DNA of 53,616 nt from Cytophagales bacterium (GTDB lineage Bacteria; Bacteroidota; Bacteroidia; Cytophagales; CCMP332). The position numbers and the translations under genes were made by a program. The DNA is taken from positions 1-53,616 of the forward strand of contig JANQSY010000014.1 in the NCBI GenBank assembly GCA_028279065.1. The letters run 5' to 3'. The notes beneath the pieces were generated by a model. It ran no database searches. It saw nothing but the letters and a program-made list of their open reading frames with translations, and had not been told where the DNA came from. Of this stretch, positions 34,111-43,491 are shown piece by piece. Numbering within the stretch: the stretch's first letter is position 1; the number at the start of each line of letters is the position of its first letter.

Positions 34111-35148
34111 TTGCTCAAAATTCATAAGTTGAAGGACTACGATCAGATCTGCTCGGATATTTCTGAAGGAAGGTTTTCACCGATATATTTCTTAAGTGGC
34201 GATGAGCCCTATTTCATAGATCGAATTGCCCAATTGATCGAATCTAATGCACTTCAGGATAGCCAAAAAGACTTCAATCAGGTCATTCTTTATGGTAGGG
34301 ATTCAAAAATGGAAGATATCCTGGGTAATGCCAGGAAGTTCCCTGTAATGTCTGACCGACAGGTTATAGTGGTAAGGGAAGCCCAGGAGATGAGCGACTG
34401 GAGAGATTCAAAAAAGGTTCAGTTGCTTCAACAATACCTGGAAAATTTGGTTCCTTCAACCATTTTGGTTTTTTGCTATAAGTATAAAACCCTTCCGGCC
34501 AAAAGCTCCATTAAAGGACCGATCCAAAAGGGTGGGGTATTGCTTGAAACAAAAAAGATATATGATAGTCAGATCCCAAAGTATATTAAAGGGATGCTGC
34601 ATGAAGAGGGGTTAAAACTTACAGATAAGGCTGTAGATGTTTTATTTGAGCTGGTTGGAAACGACATCGAACGATTACACAACGAGATCCAAAAGCTGAA
34701 GATCATTGATGACCATGACGAGATCATTGATGAAAAGCAGATCGGAAAGCACATTGGCCTTAGCAATCCCTTTTCGATCATCGACCTTCATCATTCAATA
34801 GCCCATAAGCAGGTGGAGAAGTCTTTTTCTATGGCGTTTGCCATGTACAAGGGGGAAAAAAGTGAGGTATTGCCTTTCATTTCTTCCTTGTATCGATTTT
34901 TCAGCCGGGTGATAGATGCTCATAAATGTGGTAAGAAGGATCCAAATGGAATAAAACTCGCCCTTAGGGTAAATTATTACCAGGCTCAGGATCTGGCCGC
35001 GGCCATTTACAACTATCCGTATGATCAGGTATTAAGTTTTTTTGACCACCTTCTTGAGGCGGATAAGTCTGTCAAAGGTGTATCAGAAGGGCACTCAAAT
35101 GCCCATCAGATCACTCAGGAACTACTTTCAAAGATCTTTTTTAACTAA
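34111..35148 (+). CDS. holA: DNA polymerase III subunit delta
   Basis: 345 residues, the usual size. HolA opens the sliding clamp as part of the clamp loader. The start is TTG 34111, the first start after an in-frame TAA at 34105-34107, and it gives MLKIHKLKDYDQICSDI followed by the family opening FSPIYFLSGDEPYFIDRI. Further blocks are KFPVMSDRQVIVVREAQEM and LVPSTILVFCYKYKTLP, then a helical lid (VLFELVGNDIERLHNEIQKL) and a C-terminal collar domain (LPFISSLYRFFSRVIDA). It is cytoplasmic and standalone, divergent from the T9SS/tyrS pair. No delta-prime gene is near. Confidence 0.92.
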   Translation: MLKIHKLKDYDQICSDISEGRFSPIYFLSGDEPYFIDRIAQLIESNALQDSQKDFNQVILYGRDSKMEDILGNARKFPVMSDRQVIVVREAQEMSDWRDSKKVQLLQQYLENLVPSTILVFCYKYKTLPAKSSIKGPIQKGGVLLETKKIYDSQIPKYIKGMLHEEGLKLTDKAVDVLFELVGNDIERLHNEIQKLKIIDDHDEIIDEKQIGKHIGLSNPFSIIDLHHSIAHKQVEKSFSMAFAMYKGEKSEVLPFISSLYRFFSRVIDAHKCGKKDPNGIKLALRVNYYQAQDLAAAIYNYPYDQVLSFFDHLLEADKSVKGVSEGHSNAHQITQELLSKIFFN

Positions 35149-35243
35149 ATGGGATCTCGCTACCACTTAAAGGGCCAAAAGTGCTTTTGAATAAATCTAA
35201 ATTTTTAATGATAGAAACATAACCCCCCATTTCCACTTTTTTC

Positions 35244-35251
35244 TAGTTTTG
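35244..35251 (+). promoter_or_regulatory. -7 promoter box for the TonB-receptor operon
   Basis: TAGTTTTG is an exact TAnnTTTG box, 26 bp before the ATG at 35278. No clear -33 TTG at the usual spacing. Confidence 0.45.
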
Positions 35252-35277
35252 GCCATTCGTTTCGGAAAACCCTGTGA

Positions 35278-37605
35278 ATGTCGAAAAACGCTACTCTTCT
35301 TGTCCTTTTATTCTTTATTTCCCTTTCTGCTTTTGGGCAGGAAACCGGCGAAATAAGGGGATTTGTTACCGATAAATCGAGCTCTGAACCCATTATTTTT
35401 ACAACGGTTTTTCTTGAAGGAACCCAATATGGGGTGTCCACGGATGTCAATGGATATTTTTCGCTGACTAAGGTTCCTGCAGGCACCTATACCCTGAAGG
35501 TGTCCAGTATTGAATATTCAGATTATTCTGAGGAGATCACCATTACCGCAGGAAAGATCATTACCAAGCAGATCCAACTTGAAGAGGCAAATCTTCAGTT
35601 AGAAGAGGTCGTGGTTACGGGAAGAAAGGCTGAACGGCAGGAAAATGTGGAGGTATCAATTACAGCTGTAAAACCAAAAGCAATCCAGGCACTTCCCTCA
35701 GTTGGAGGCGAACCTGACCTTGCTCAGTATATCCAAACCTTACCTGGAGTTGTTTTTACAGGAGATCAGGGGGGGCAATTATTTATCCGGGGTGGATCAC
35801 CTGTCCAAAATCTAATCTGGATGGACGGTTTAGTACTATATAACCCCTTCCATTCCATTGGTCTCTATTCGATTTTTGATACCGACATTCTTAAGAATGT
35901 CAATGTTTACACCGGAGGTTTTAACGCAGAATATGGTGGAAGGACCTCGGCTGTGATCGATGTTGCCACCAAGGACGGAAATAAAAACCGCGTGGAAGGA
36001 AAGGTATCTGTAAACCCCTTCACCTCAAAAGCCCAGATCGAAGGCCCGATAAAAAGAGGACAGAAAGGTGCCGGTTCTTCATTTCTGTTTAATTCCAGGA
36101 TCTCTTACCTGGATGAATCTTCCAAGTTATTTTATCCTTATGTGAATGACGGTGATGGGCTTCCTTTTAGCTTTCAGGATTTTTATGGCAAGGTGACCCT
36201 TGCTTCTACCGGAGGAAGTAAGATTAGCTTTTTCGGATTTAATTTCCAGGACCAGGCCGGGCTTAGCGAGGGTGTGAACCTGGAATGGACCCAAAGAGGT
36301 GCAGGTACTAAATTCATCTTCCTTCCTGCTCGTTCTTCCGTTCTGATCGGTGGTTCTTTAGGAGCTTCAGATTATGATATTGAGATCCAGGAAACCTCAC
36401 AAAATCCAAGAAGGTCAGGGATTACAAGTTTTAACTTCAATCTTGACTTCACATATTTCATTCAGAAAAGTGAGATCAAGTATGGGATTCAATACTTAGG
36501 AAATACAACGTCCTTTGAGACCAGGACCCCTACAAATCAAAATGTCAATGAGACCTCCAATAACACCGAGATCTCAGGTTTTGCCAAATTCAGGTTGGTA
36601 AAACCAAGGTATGTTATTGAACCAAGTTTCAGACTTCATTATTATGCTTCTCTTGCCCAGATGAGTCCTGAGCTTCGACTTGGTGCCAAGGCCAACATTA
36701 CCACTGATTTCAGAGTGAAACTTGCCCTTGGAAACTACTCCCAAAATTTGATCGCAACCAGATCAGATAGAGATGTTGTTAATCTCTTCGCAGGATACAT
36801 CAGTTCTCCCAATACCGTTTATGATCAGAACCGGGAGATCGTTGATGACAGACTTCAAAGAGCCTGGCATGCAATCGGAGGGATCGAGTTTGATATGTTT
36901 GGAGATAAGGTTGAGGTGAATATTGAGGCTTATGTCAAGAACTTCACTCAAAATATCAACGTCAACCGTTTGAAGATCTATAAGGATGATCCAACATTCA
37001 TCACAGAAACGGGTGTCTCCTCGGGAATTGACTTCCTTGTCAAATATGCATACAGGAAGGTTTTCTTCCAGGCTGGTTATTCATTGGGCTACAATACCCG
37101 AACTGGTCCTGTAGGAGATGGAATTGTTAGGTCAAATTCCTCACTGGTTGATCTTTCCCAGCCAATCCCATATGATGATTACAATCCTTCCTTTGATCGT
37201 AGACACAATATAAACCTGCTTTTCACCTATAACTTCGGAAGCAACAAAAGCTGGGAGTTCAGTGCAAGGTATAATATCGGTTCAGGATTCCCGTTTACTC
37301 AAACAAGAGGGTTCTACGAGAACCTTTCCCTTACCACGGATGGAACTTCAAATCCTCTTACTGAAAACGGTCAACTGGGGATCATTTATGCTGATTTGAA
37401 CGAAGGAAGGCTCCCCTGGTACCAAAGGATGGACTTGTCTTTAAAGAAAACCTATGTACTTGGACCCAATTCCAATTTGGATGTCATATTCAGCGTTATC
37501 AACGTCTTCAATCGGGAAAATTTATTTTACTTTGACCGAGTTACAGGGGAAAGGGTCAACCAGTTGCCATTCTTGCCAAGTATTGGCCTTTCCTGGACCT
37601 TTTAA
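35278..37605 (+). CDS. TonB-dependent outer-membrane receptor with carboxypeptidase-like regulatory domain
   Basis: 775 residues. The signal peptide MSKNATLLVLLFFISLSAFG is followed by a carboxypeptidase-D regulatory-like beta domain (about 23-105; GEIRGFVTDKSSSEPIIF and YFSLTKVPAGTYTLKVSS). A plug domain comes next at about 115-225 (LEEVVVTGRKAERQE; IQTLPGVVFTGDQGGQLFIR), then a 22-strand barrel ending LPSIGLSWTF. No SusD-type partner follows; instead a large TPR protein starts 5 bp later. Its cargo is unknown. The operon continues into TPR, barrel, HU-SPOR and ExbB/ExbD/TonB-like genes, so the receptor is encoded with its own energiser. Confidence 0.93.
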   Translation: MSKNATLLVLLFFISLSAFGQETGEIRGFVTDKSSSEPIIFTTVFLEGTQYGVSTDVNGYFSLTKVPAGTYTLKVSSIEYSDYSEEITITAGKIITKQIQLEEANLQLEEVVVTGRKAERQENVEVSITAVKPKAIQALPSVGGEPDLAQYIQTLPGVVFTGDQGGQLFIRGGSPVQNLIWMDGLVLYNPFHSIGLYSIFDTDILKNVNVYTGGFNAEYGGRTSAVIDVATKDGNKNRVEGKVSVNPFTSKAQIEGPIKRGQKGAGSSFLFNSRISYLDESSKLFYPYVNDGDGLPFSFQDFYGKVTLASTGGSKISFFGFNFQDQAGLSEGVNLEWTQRGAGTKFIFLPARSSVLIGGSLGASDYDIEIQETSQNPRRSGITSFNFNLDFTYFIQKSEIKYGIQYLGNTTSFETRTPTNQNVNETSNNTEISGFAKFRLVKPRYVIEPSFRLHYYASLAQMSPELRLGAKANITTDFRVKLALGNYSQNLIATRSDRDVVNLFAGYISSPNTVYDQNREIVDDRLQRAWHAIGGIEFDMFGDKVEVNIEAYVKNFTQNINVNRLKIYKDDPTFITETGVSSGIDFLVKYAYRKVFFQAGYSLGYNTRTGPVGDGIVRSNSSLVDLSQPIPYDDYNPSFDRRHNINLLFTYNFGSNKSWEFSARYNIGSGFPFTQTRGFYENLSLTTDGTSNPLTENGQLGIIYADLNEGRLPWYQRMDLSLKKTYVLGPNSNLDVIFSVINVFNRENLFYFDRVTGERVNQLPFLPSIGLSWTF

Positions 37606-37610
37606 GCTAG

Positions 37611-40600
37611 ATGCATAAGATCGGCCTCTTCATAGTTGCCGTTTGGCCGGCAATTGCTATTGCCCAAAATACATATTCCCTAAAGTATCCCAATCGCACT
37701 TACTTTCAGTCCCGCGAATTATCGTTTAAAGGAAAACATAACTCTGCACTCCAGAAATGGGAGGACATTGAGGTCAAGCCTGTTTCTATCCTTGAAAAGA
37801 ATGATATTCTGCTTAAGGAACTTTCAAGGACCGTTCTTCTGAGAGAACATGGTGATAAAGCCTTGGAAGCTTTTTTTGAACAAGAGCAAACCAACCCAAA
37901 TAGATCCTCAACCTTCTTGCTTTTGGGACTGAAGTCGTTTCATGAAAGGAATTATTCTGCGAGCATAAAGTACTTTCAGTTTGTCCAGGTTCAGGATCTA
38001 AATTCTGATCAAACTGAAGAATTTTATTTTAAAACAGGGTACTCCTATCTGATGGAGGACCAGATACCCCCTTCTTTAGCTGCATTCAACAAAGTCAAGG
38101 GAAGATCCGGGGGCTATGGACCAGCAGCAGCTTATTATGCCGGGTATCTTGAATTCCAGAATAAGAATTTTCCAGAAGCGAAGAGAAACCTATCCCTTGT
38201 TGGGGATGATCCGGGCTTTGCCAATATCGTAAATGATCTCCTGGCTGCTATTTATTACAAGGAGGGCGATGCGGATAAGTTGATCGCATTTGCAGATCAG
38301 CTAGGGGAAAAGGGCAGGTCAAAAGGACACATAAAAAACCTTGATCTTCTTGTGGGTGATGCGTATTTCTCAAAAGGCAACTATCCAAAGGCCTGGGAAT
38401 ACTTTAAAAGATCCGAGCCAAGAAATCCTGGAGGCATATCTGCGGAACTAGCCTACAGATATGGAAAAACACTGTTTGAGATCAAGGATTATGAAAGGGC
38501 TGAAAAATACCTGAAGATAGGTGTCACCAAAGCTAGAAATGACACCCTGGCTCAGTTTTGCTCTTATTATGCAGGCATGAACTATAGCATGCTTGGGGAT
38601 AATGCGAGTGCGGGTATTTCATTTGACAAAGCATCTCAATACTCTGTAAACCAGACAATCAAAGAAAATTCTGAGTTCAACAAGGCGAAGATCAGGATCA
38701 AAGAAGGTTTTACTTCCCAGGCCATTGAAGGATTAGAAAACTATATAAAGGTATATCCAAGAGGAACCTACAAGGAAGAGGCAACTAGCCTTCTGGCAGA
38801 GGCATATTTAAACACAAACAGGTATCTGGAGGGAGTTCATCATTTGGAAGGAATCCAGGTCTGGAACTCTAAGAACAAAAGATCTTTCCAGAGTTTATGC
38901 TTTAAATATGCCTCTGAGAAATTTAATGATCGGTCGTTTGATTCATCGATCTACTATTATCAAAGATCCCTTCGCTTTCCGGAAGACCCAGACCTGCAGG
39001 TAGCGGCAAACTTCTGGATGGGCGAAGCCTCATCTATCAAGAAAAGATGGTCAAAATCCATTCTATTTTACGGCCGGGTCTTTGCCCTGGACCCAAGGGG
39101 AAAAGGTTCATTTTATTACCCCTCACGATATGGAATTGCCTTCGCATATTTTAAGTCCAAAGAATACGACAAAGCGAAAGGCCATTACAAGACCTATGTG
39201 GAGAAATATGAAACAAAAGGGGGGCGTGACTATGAGGATGCCCTTTTAAGATTGGGGGATTCTTACTTCGTCACCAGGGATTATGCCAAGGCAGCTGTTA
39301 CCTTCAAAAAGATCTTCAACAGAGGGTTAAAAGGAAGGGATTATGCAGCCTTCAGGTTAGGTGAGATCTATTGGATAGAAAATGATGCCAAACAGTCGAA
39401 AACCTACTTTGGAAAGCTAATAACGCAATACCCAAAATCTCCATATCTGGACGATGCTATCTATGAAAGCGCAAATGTGAGTTTTGAATCTGGTGATTTC
39501 GAGGTGGCGGCAAAAGAGTATTCAGTGCTTCTCAATAAGCATTCATTAAGCCCTTATGTTCCGGAATCATTGCATAAAAGGGGAATGTCTTATGCAGGGC
39601 TAGGACTAAACAGCAAAGCGATCAAGGACTTTCGAACTTACCTTGACAGATACACAAGGAACAAAAAGGCAGTTGAGGTCTTAAGCTCTCTGCATGAGGC
39701 TCTTATCCATGAGGGAAGAGAAAGTGAATTTGATGAGGATAAGATCGCTTTCCAAAAAGCGAACCCGGAAAGCAGGGCACTGGAATCCATTGAATTTGAG
39801 AATGCTAAGGAGTTTCACCTTTCCGGAGAATTGGAAAGGGCCATTTCCCTGCTTGAAAATTTCTTGAAGGACTATCCTGCCTCCTCATACCGGTATGAGG
39901 TCATAGGTTTCCTGGCGGATGATTATTATGAGACCGGTGAGTTAGATTCGGCCAGAAAGTACTATGACCTTGTTATCGAATATGGGATCTCGGAAAAGTT
40001 AAGGTCTGCATATGAAAGGATATCCAGAGTTGATCTGGCAAATGGGGACTACCAAAGCTCAATAAATAATCTCATAGGATGGTCAACGCTTGCAGAAGGA
40101 GAGGAGGAAAGGCTTTTGGCCTTGGAGGGTTTGATGAAAGCTTATTTTGAGACCAAACAATTCGACTCCTGTTTGGCAATATCCAAGAGGATTTCAAATT
40201 TTGAATCTCCGTTTGGAAACAGAAACCTTGCTCTGCTTTTCTGGGGCAAATCCCTGTTGGAGATGGGAAAGCTTGATGAAGCTAAAGCCCAGTTTGAGAT
40301 CACGGTTGAAGAAGCAACGGATGAAAATGCAGCAGAGGCAAAATTCCTGATTGCCAGGATCGAATTTCAACTTGCGGAATTCAAAGAATCGATCCAAACA
40401 TGCCTTGATCTGATCTCTTCGTTTTCTCATTATGCAGAATGGAATGACAAGGCATACCTTCTGATAGCCGACAACTTCATTGGACTCGAAGACCTTTTTC
40501 AAGCCAGGGCAACATTAGAGTCCATTATCCAAAATTCTCCCTCTTCGGAAACTGTCGATCAGGCGAGGGAAAAGCTTCTAATTGTGGAAGAAAAGGAAGA

Positions 40601-40634
40601 CCTGCTCAATAAAATGGTTGATTCAATTGAATAA
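37611..40634 (+). CDS. Large tetratricopeptide-repeat protein, probably exported
   Basis: 1007 residues. The N-terminus (MHKIGLFIVAVWPAIAIA) is a signal peptide. Almost all the rest is TPR helix pairs, at least 15-20 by eye (for example YPKAWEYFKRSEPRNPGGIS, YERAEKYLKIGVTKAR and YAKAAVTFKKIFNRGLKGRD), with several Tol-Pal/YbgF-like YP.S.Y..DA units (ITQYPKSPYLDDAIYESA). It is likely a periplasmic scaffold. The gene begins 5 bp after the TonB receptor and its stop overlaps the next start. It takes the place usually filled by SusD in SusC-like operons, so it could bind the receptor or the barrel encoded downstream. Ligand unknown. Confidence 0.88.
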   Translation: MHKIGLFIVAVWPAIAIAQNTYSLKYPNRTYFQSRELSFKGKHNSALQKWEDIEVKPVSILEKNDILLKELSRTVLLREHGDKALEAFFEQEQTNPNRSSTFLLLGLKSFHERNYSASIKYFQFVQVQDLNSDQTEEFYFKTGYSYLMEDQIPPSLAAFNKVKGRSGGYGPAAAYYAGYLEFQNKNFPEAKRNLSLVGDDPGFANIVNDLLAAIYYKEGDADKLIAFADQLGEKGRSKGHIKNLDLLVGDAYFSKGNYPKAWEYFKRSEPRNPGGISAELAYRYGKTLFEIKDYERAEKYLKIGVTKARNDTLAQFCSYYAGMNYSMLGDNASAGISFDKASQYSVNQTIKENSEFNKAKIRIKEGFTSQAIEGLENYIKVYPRGTYKEEATSLLAEAYLNTNRYLEGVHHLEGIQVWNSKNKRSFQSLCFKYASEKFNDRSFDSSIYYYQRSLRFPEDPDLQVAANFWMGEASSIKKRWSKSILFYGRVFALDPRGKGSFYYPSRYGIAFAYFKSKEYDKAKGHYKTYVEKYETKGGRDYEDALLRLGDSYFVTRDYAKAAVTFKKIFNRGLKGRDYAAFRLGEIYWIENDAKQSKTYFGKLITQYPKSPYLDDAIYESANVSFESGDFEVAAKEYSVLLNKHSLSPYVPESLHKRGMSYAGLGLNSKAIKDFRTYLDRYTRNKKAVEVLSSLHEALIHEGRESEFDEDKIAFQKANPESRALESIEFENAKEFHLSGELERAISLLENFLKDYPASSYRYEVIGFLADDYYETGELDSARKYYDLVIEYGISEKLRSAYERISRVDLANGDYQSSINNLIGWSTLAEGEEERLLALEGLMKAYFETKQFDSCLAISKRISNFESPFGNRNLALLFWGKSLLEMGKLDEAKAQFEITVEEATDENAAEAKFLIARIEFQLAEFKESIQTCLDLISSFSHYAEWNDKAYLLIADNFIGLEDLFQARATLESIIQNSPSSETVDQAREKLLIVEEKEDLLNKMVDSIE

Positions 40635-42288
40635 GAATATTTTAATCATATCGGCCCTTTTATTTTTCATAGGTCTGGGTATCCAACCAATTCTTGCCCA
40701 GGATCTTCAGGGAGAGATCGATGAAGGAGAGATCATTATCAGGAAGGGAAAGCCCATAAAACTTCCACCGGCAAACAGGAATTATAGAAAGATCAAAATA
40801 CCACCCCCCAGCGGAATGGATAGGGATGTGGAATTGGAATTTAGAAAAGTAAATGTTGGTCTTTCTCCTCTCGACCCTTCAATAAGGGCTAAGAAGGTAA
40901 AGCCGGAACCCTTATCAAAACTATATGGAGCATATGTCAAAGGAGGTCTGGGAAACTATGGTACAACCAATCTTGAATTCTATTTAAGCAATAAAAGAAG
41001 CAAAGAAGCAGGCTATGGGATCTATGTTGATCACCTTGCCAGTGCCAGGGGTCCAGGAGATGACAGAGACCTTTCAGGTGAAAGTCATAATAGGATAGGG
41101 GTCTTTGGGGAATATGCCCTGTTCAATTCCCTCGCTTTTGCAAGGGCGGAATACCAAAGGGACCATGTGAATTATTATGGTTTCAATCAACAGAGCGATT
41201 TCTCCACTGATACCCTTGATTTGGAGCATAATTTCAATCGATTTGCGCTGGACCTTGGCATCAGATCATATAATCCTGGGAGTTATTGGGAGTATGAGAT
41301 TGGCTTGGGATACAATTACACAGGAGACAATTTCAACTACTCCGAGCATTTAATAAACGGTGTCATTGCAGCCTCCTATGAAATTCAACCAGGAACCAAA
41401 GGTGGGCTGGACATTGAAGGCACCTTCTCTTCTTATGGTTCTTCAAGTTTAACTTATGACAGGAATCTGGCCAGTTTTTTACCCTACATAAGCCAGGATA
41501 AGGAGAAGTATTCATTTAAGGCTGGAGTAAGAATTGCCTACGAGAGCGATACTCTGTTAGAAAATGATATTCACTTTTATCCATCCTTGATCTTTAAATA
41601 CCACGTATTGCCTGAAGTATTGGATGCATATGCGGGTGTTGATGGTTCACCAGAGATCCTTTCATTCAATGAACAAACGAGAGAAAACCCATGGTTAGGT
41701 CAGAATGTATATCTGGGAACACAAAATCTGGTCCTGAACCTTTTTGGAGGTGTTAGGGGTAATCTATCCAAAAAACTATGGTATGATCTGGGATTAAAAT
41801 ATAAGACTATTGACCGTCTCCCGATGTTCATCAATGACTTCCAGGATACCTCTCGCTTTACAATCCTATATGAAAGGGGAAATTCCTCTTTATTTCAATT
41901 AGAAGCTATGGTAAGTTGGGAGGTTTTCAGCAAAACGTCTCTTGAATTTGAAGCAAGGGTCAATAACTATAGCATGGCTGAGCAGCAGAGAGCATGGCAC
42001 CTTCCTTTGCTCGAGTTGAAATTCCAAGGAAATTATCTTCTCAGAGAAAAAGCCATGCTGAAATTTGGCTTCCTTTTCCAGGATGGAATATATGTCTTTG
42101 ATTCTCAAGGGAATGAGTCCAAACTTGATCCAATCACAGATCTCGGGATCGGGGTAGATTATTTTGTATCAAACAGGTTTACTGTATTCGCAGACCTAAA
42201 TAACCTGTTGGGAAAAAACTATCAGAGATACCTCAATTATCCTGTAAAAGGGTTTAATTTTATCGCAGGAGCAAGTTATTCATTTTAA
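40627..42288 (+). CDS. Outer-membrane beta-barrel protein
   Basis: 553 residues from a TTG start at 40627, chosen because MNKNILIISALLFFIGLGIQ is a signal peptide; a longer frame from 40582 would lie wholly inside the TPR gene. After a Lys/Pro-rich lead (about 30-75; KLPPANRNYRKIKIPPPSG) the rest is a large barrel of long amphipathic strands ending FNFIAGASYSF. It overlaps the TPR gene by 8 bp and shares one base with the next gene (TAATG). It may form an outer-membrane complex with the TPR scaffold. I know no named family from sequence alone. It has a TonB-receptor-like barrel size but no plug domain. Confidence 0.78.
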   Translation: MNKNILIISALLFFIGLGIQPILAQDLQGEIDEGEIIIRKGKPIKLPPANRNYRKIKIPPPSGMDRDVELEFRKVNVGLSPLDPSIRAKKVKPEPLSKLYGAYVKGGLGNYGTTNLEFYLSNKRSKEAGYGIYVDHLASARGPGDDRDLSGESHNRIGVFGEYALFNSLAFARAEYQRDHVNYYGFNQQSDFSTDTLDLEHNFNRFALDLGIRSYNPGSYWEYEIGLGYNYTGDNFNYSEHLINGVIAASYEIQPGTKGGLDIEGTFSSYGSSSLTYDRNLASFLPYISQDKEKYSFKAGVRIAYESDTLLENDIHFYPSLIFKYHVLPEVLDAYAGVDGSPEILSFNEQTRENPWLGQNVYLGTQNLVLNLFGGVRGNLSKKLWYDLGLKYKTIDRLPMFINDFQDTSRFTILYERGNSSLFQLEAMVSWEVFSKTSLEFEARVNNYSMAEQQRAWHLPLLELKFQGNYLLREKAMLKFGFLFQDGIYVFDSQGNESKLDPITDLGIGVDYFVSNRFTVFADLNNLLGKNYQRYLNYPVKGFNFIAGASYSF

Positions 42289-43490
42289 TGATTGAGAAGC
42301 ACGTAAAAGACCTCCTGATACAGAAGGGGTCGGTTTCTATTGTTGGTCTTGGGGTATTTACCCTTGATTATAAAAAGCCCAAAATTGACAAGGCGGGAAA
42401 GAAGATAAGCCCACCAAGCAAGGATGTCCAGTTCAAATGGAATCCCAAGGAAAGAGATTCTGGCCTGATGGCATTCATTGCCAAGGAAAGGAAGATCAAA
42501 CTGGCGGAAGCTCAAACCTTTATAAAGAAGGAGGTGGCCGCCTTGAAAAAGACCTTAGATAGCAGCAAGAAAGTAGATTGGAAAGATCTGGGCGTTTTTA
42601 GTGGGGATCCTAATAACATCTTATTTAAATCGGCAGGCAAAAACCTTCACACAGGAGTATCCGGGACCAAGAATGTCAAGTCCGGTGGTGCAGAAACCAA
42701 AATAGAGAAAGCAAAGGCAAGCTCCGTGGCCAAGGCTAAACCTGCACCAAAGGTAAAAGCTGAGCCTTCGAAGGAAACCAGTGCCCCTAAGGTCACCAAT
42801 AAAGAGGAAAGCAAAGCACCTACAAAATCACCAACCCCTGAGGTAAAAAAGGTGGAAACTCCAAAAAAGGCGGAATCCCCAAAAAAGGATGAGCCTGCAA
42901 AAAAGGAAGAAGCTCCAAAGGTGATCCCGCCTATTGCATCGAAAACTGATGAACCAAAACCTCAGGAGGAAAGGAAGCCAATAGAAACTTCCACTCCGGA
43001 AAAAAAAGCAGTTCAGGAACCTCCAAAAAAGAAAGAAAAGGAGGAGAAAAAAGGCTCTATGGCTTGGTTATGGATCCTTTTGATCATTGTTCTTGCTGGC
43101 TCCGCCATCACACTTTTCCTAATTAACAGGGAACCAGCTCCCCCTCCGGTAGTTGAAAAACCTGTGGTCAAAAAGGAGGAACCAAAAGACCCTGAACCGG
43201 TAGTTGAGGAAGAACCTCCACCACCTCCGCCTAAGATTCTTACAATTTCTGAAAGGACAGGCCGTTTTTATGTCATATTGGGTGGGTTTTCCAATAAGGA
43301 TAATGCTATGAAGCTTAGGGACGAAATTGAACAGAAAGGGGCGTCGGACGCCAAGGTTGTATTCCCATATCCACCCAAAAACTTATACAGAGTTTCCATC
43401 GACGACTATGATACTCAGGATGCCGCAATAGAGGCCATGAGGAAGCTTAGGGCCGATTACGGAAACTATATTTGGGTTTTAACTTACTAG
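42288..43490 (+). CDS. HU-CCDC81-type domain protein with membrane span and SPOR domain
   Basis: 400 residues in four parts. Residues 1-115 are an HU/IHF-like domain of the bacterial CCDC81 type (VKDLLIQKGSVSIVGLGVFT; FIKKEVAALKKTLDSSKKV). Residues 120-250 are a Lys/Pro/Glu-rich linker. One membrane span lies at about 258-280 (SMAWLWILLIIVLAGSAITL). A Pro/Glu-rich neck follows, and a C-terminal SPOR domain lies at about 328-400 (GRFYVILGGFSNKDNAMKLR; YRVSIDDYDTQDAAIEAMRK). SPOR domains bind denuded septal peptidoglycan. The layout places the HU-like part in the cytosol and SPOR in the periplasm, so the protein could link nucleoid and cell wall. It starts at TAATG behind the barrel gene and ends 1 bp before exbB. 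Confidence 0.9.
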   Translation: MIEKHVKDLLIQKGSVSIVGLGVFTLDYKKPKIDKAGKKISPPSKDVQFKWNPKERDSGLMAFIAKERKIKLAEAQTFIKKEVAALKKTLDSSKKVDWKDLGVFSGDPNNILFKSAGKNLHTGVSGTKNVKSGGAETKIEKAKASSVAKAKPAPKVKAEPSKETSAPKVTNKEESKAPTKSPTPEVKKVETPKKAESPKKDEPAKKEEAPKVIPPIASKTDEPKPQEERKPIETSTPEKKAVQEPPKKKEKEEKKGSMAWLWILLIIVLAGSAITLFLINREPAPPPVVEKPVVKKEEPKDPEPVVEEEPPPPPPKILTISERTGRFYVILGGFSNKDNAMKLRDEIEQKGASDAKVVFPYPPKNLYRVSIDDYDTQDAAIEAMRKLRADYGNYIWVLTY

Positions 43491-43491
43491 A

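Noticed and set aside
34100-34118. TAAGATTTG as a promoter box for holA
   Set aside because: The spacing inside the box is off by one and it overlaps the chosen start codon.
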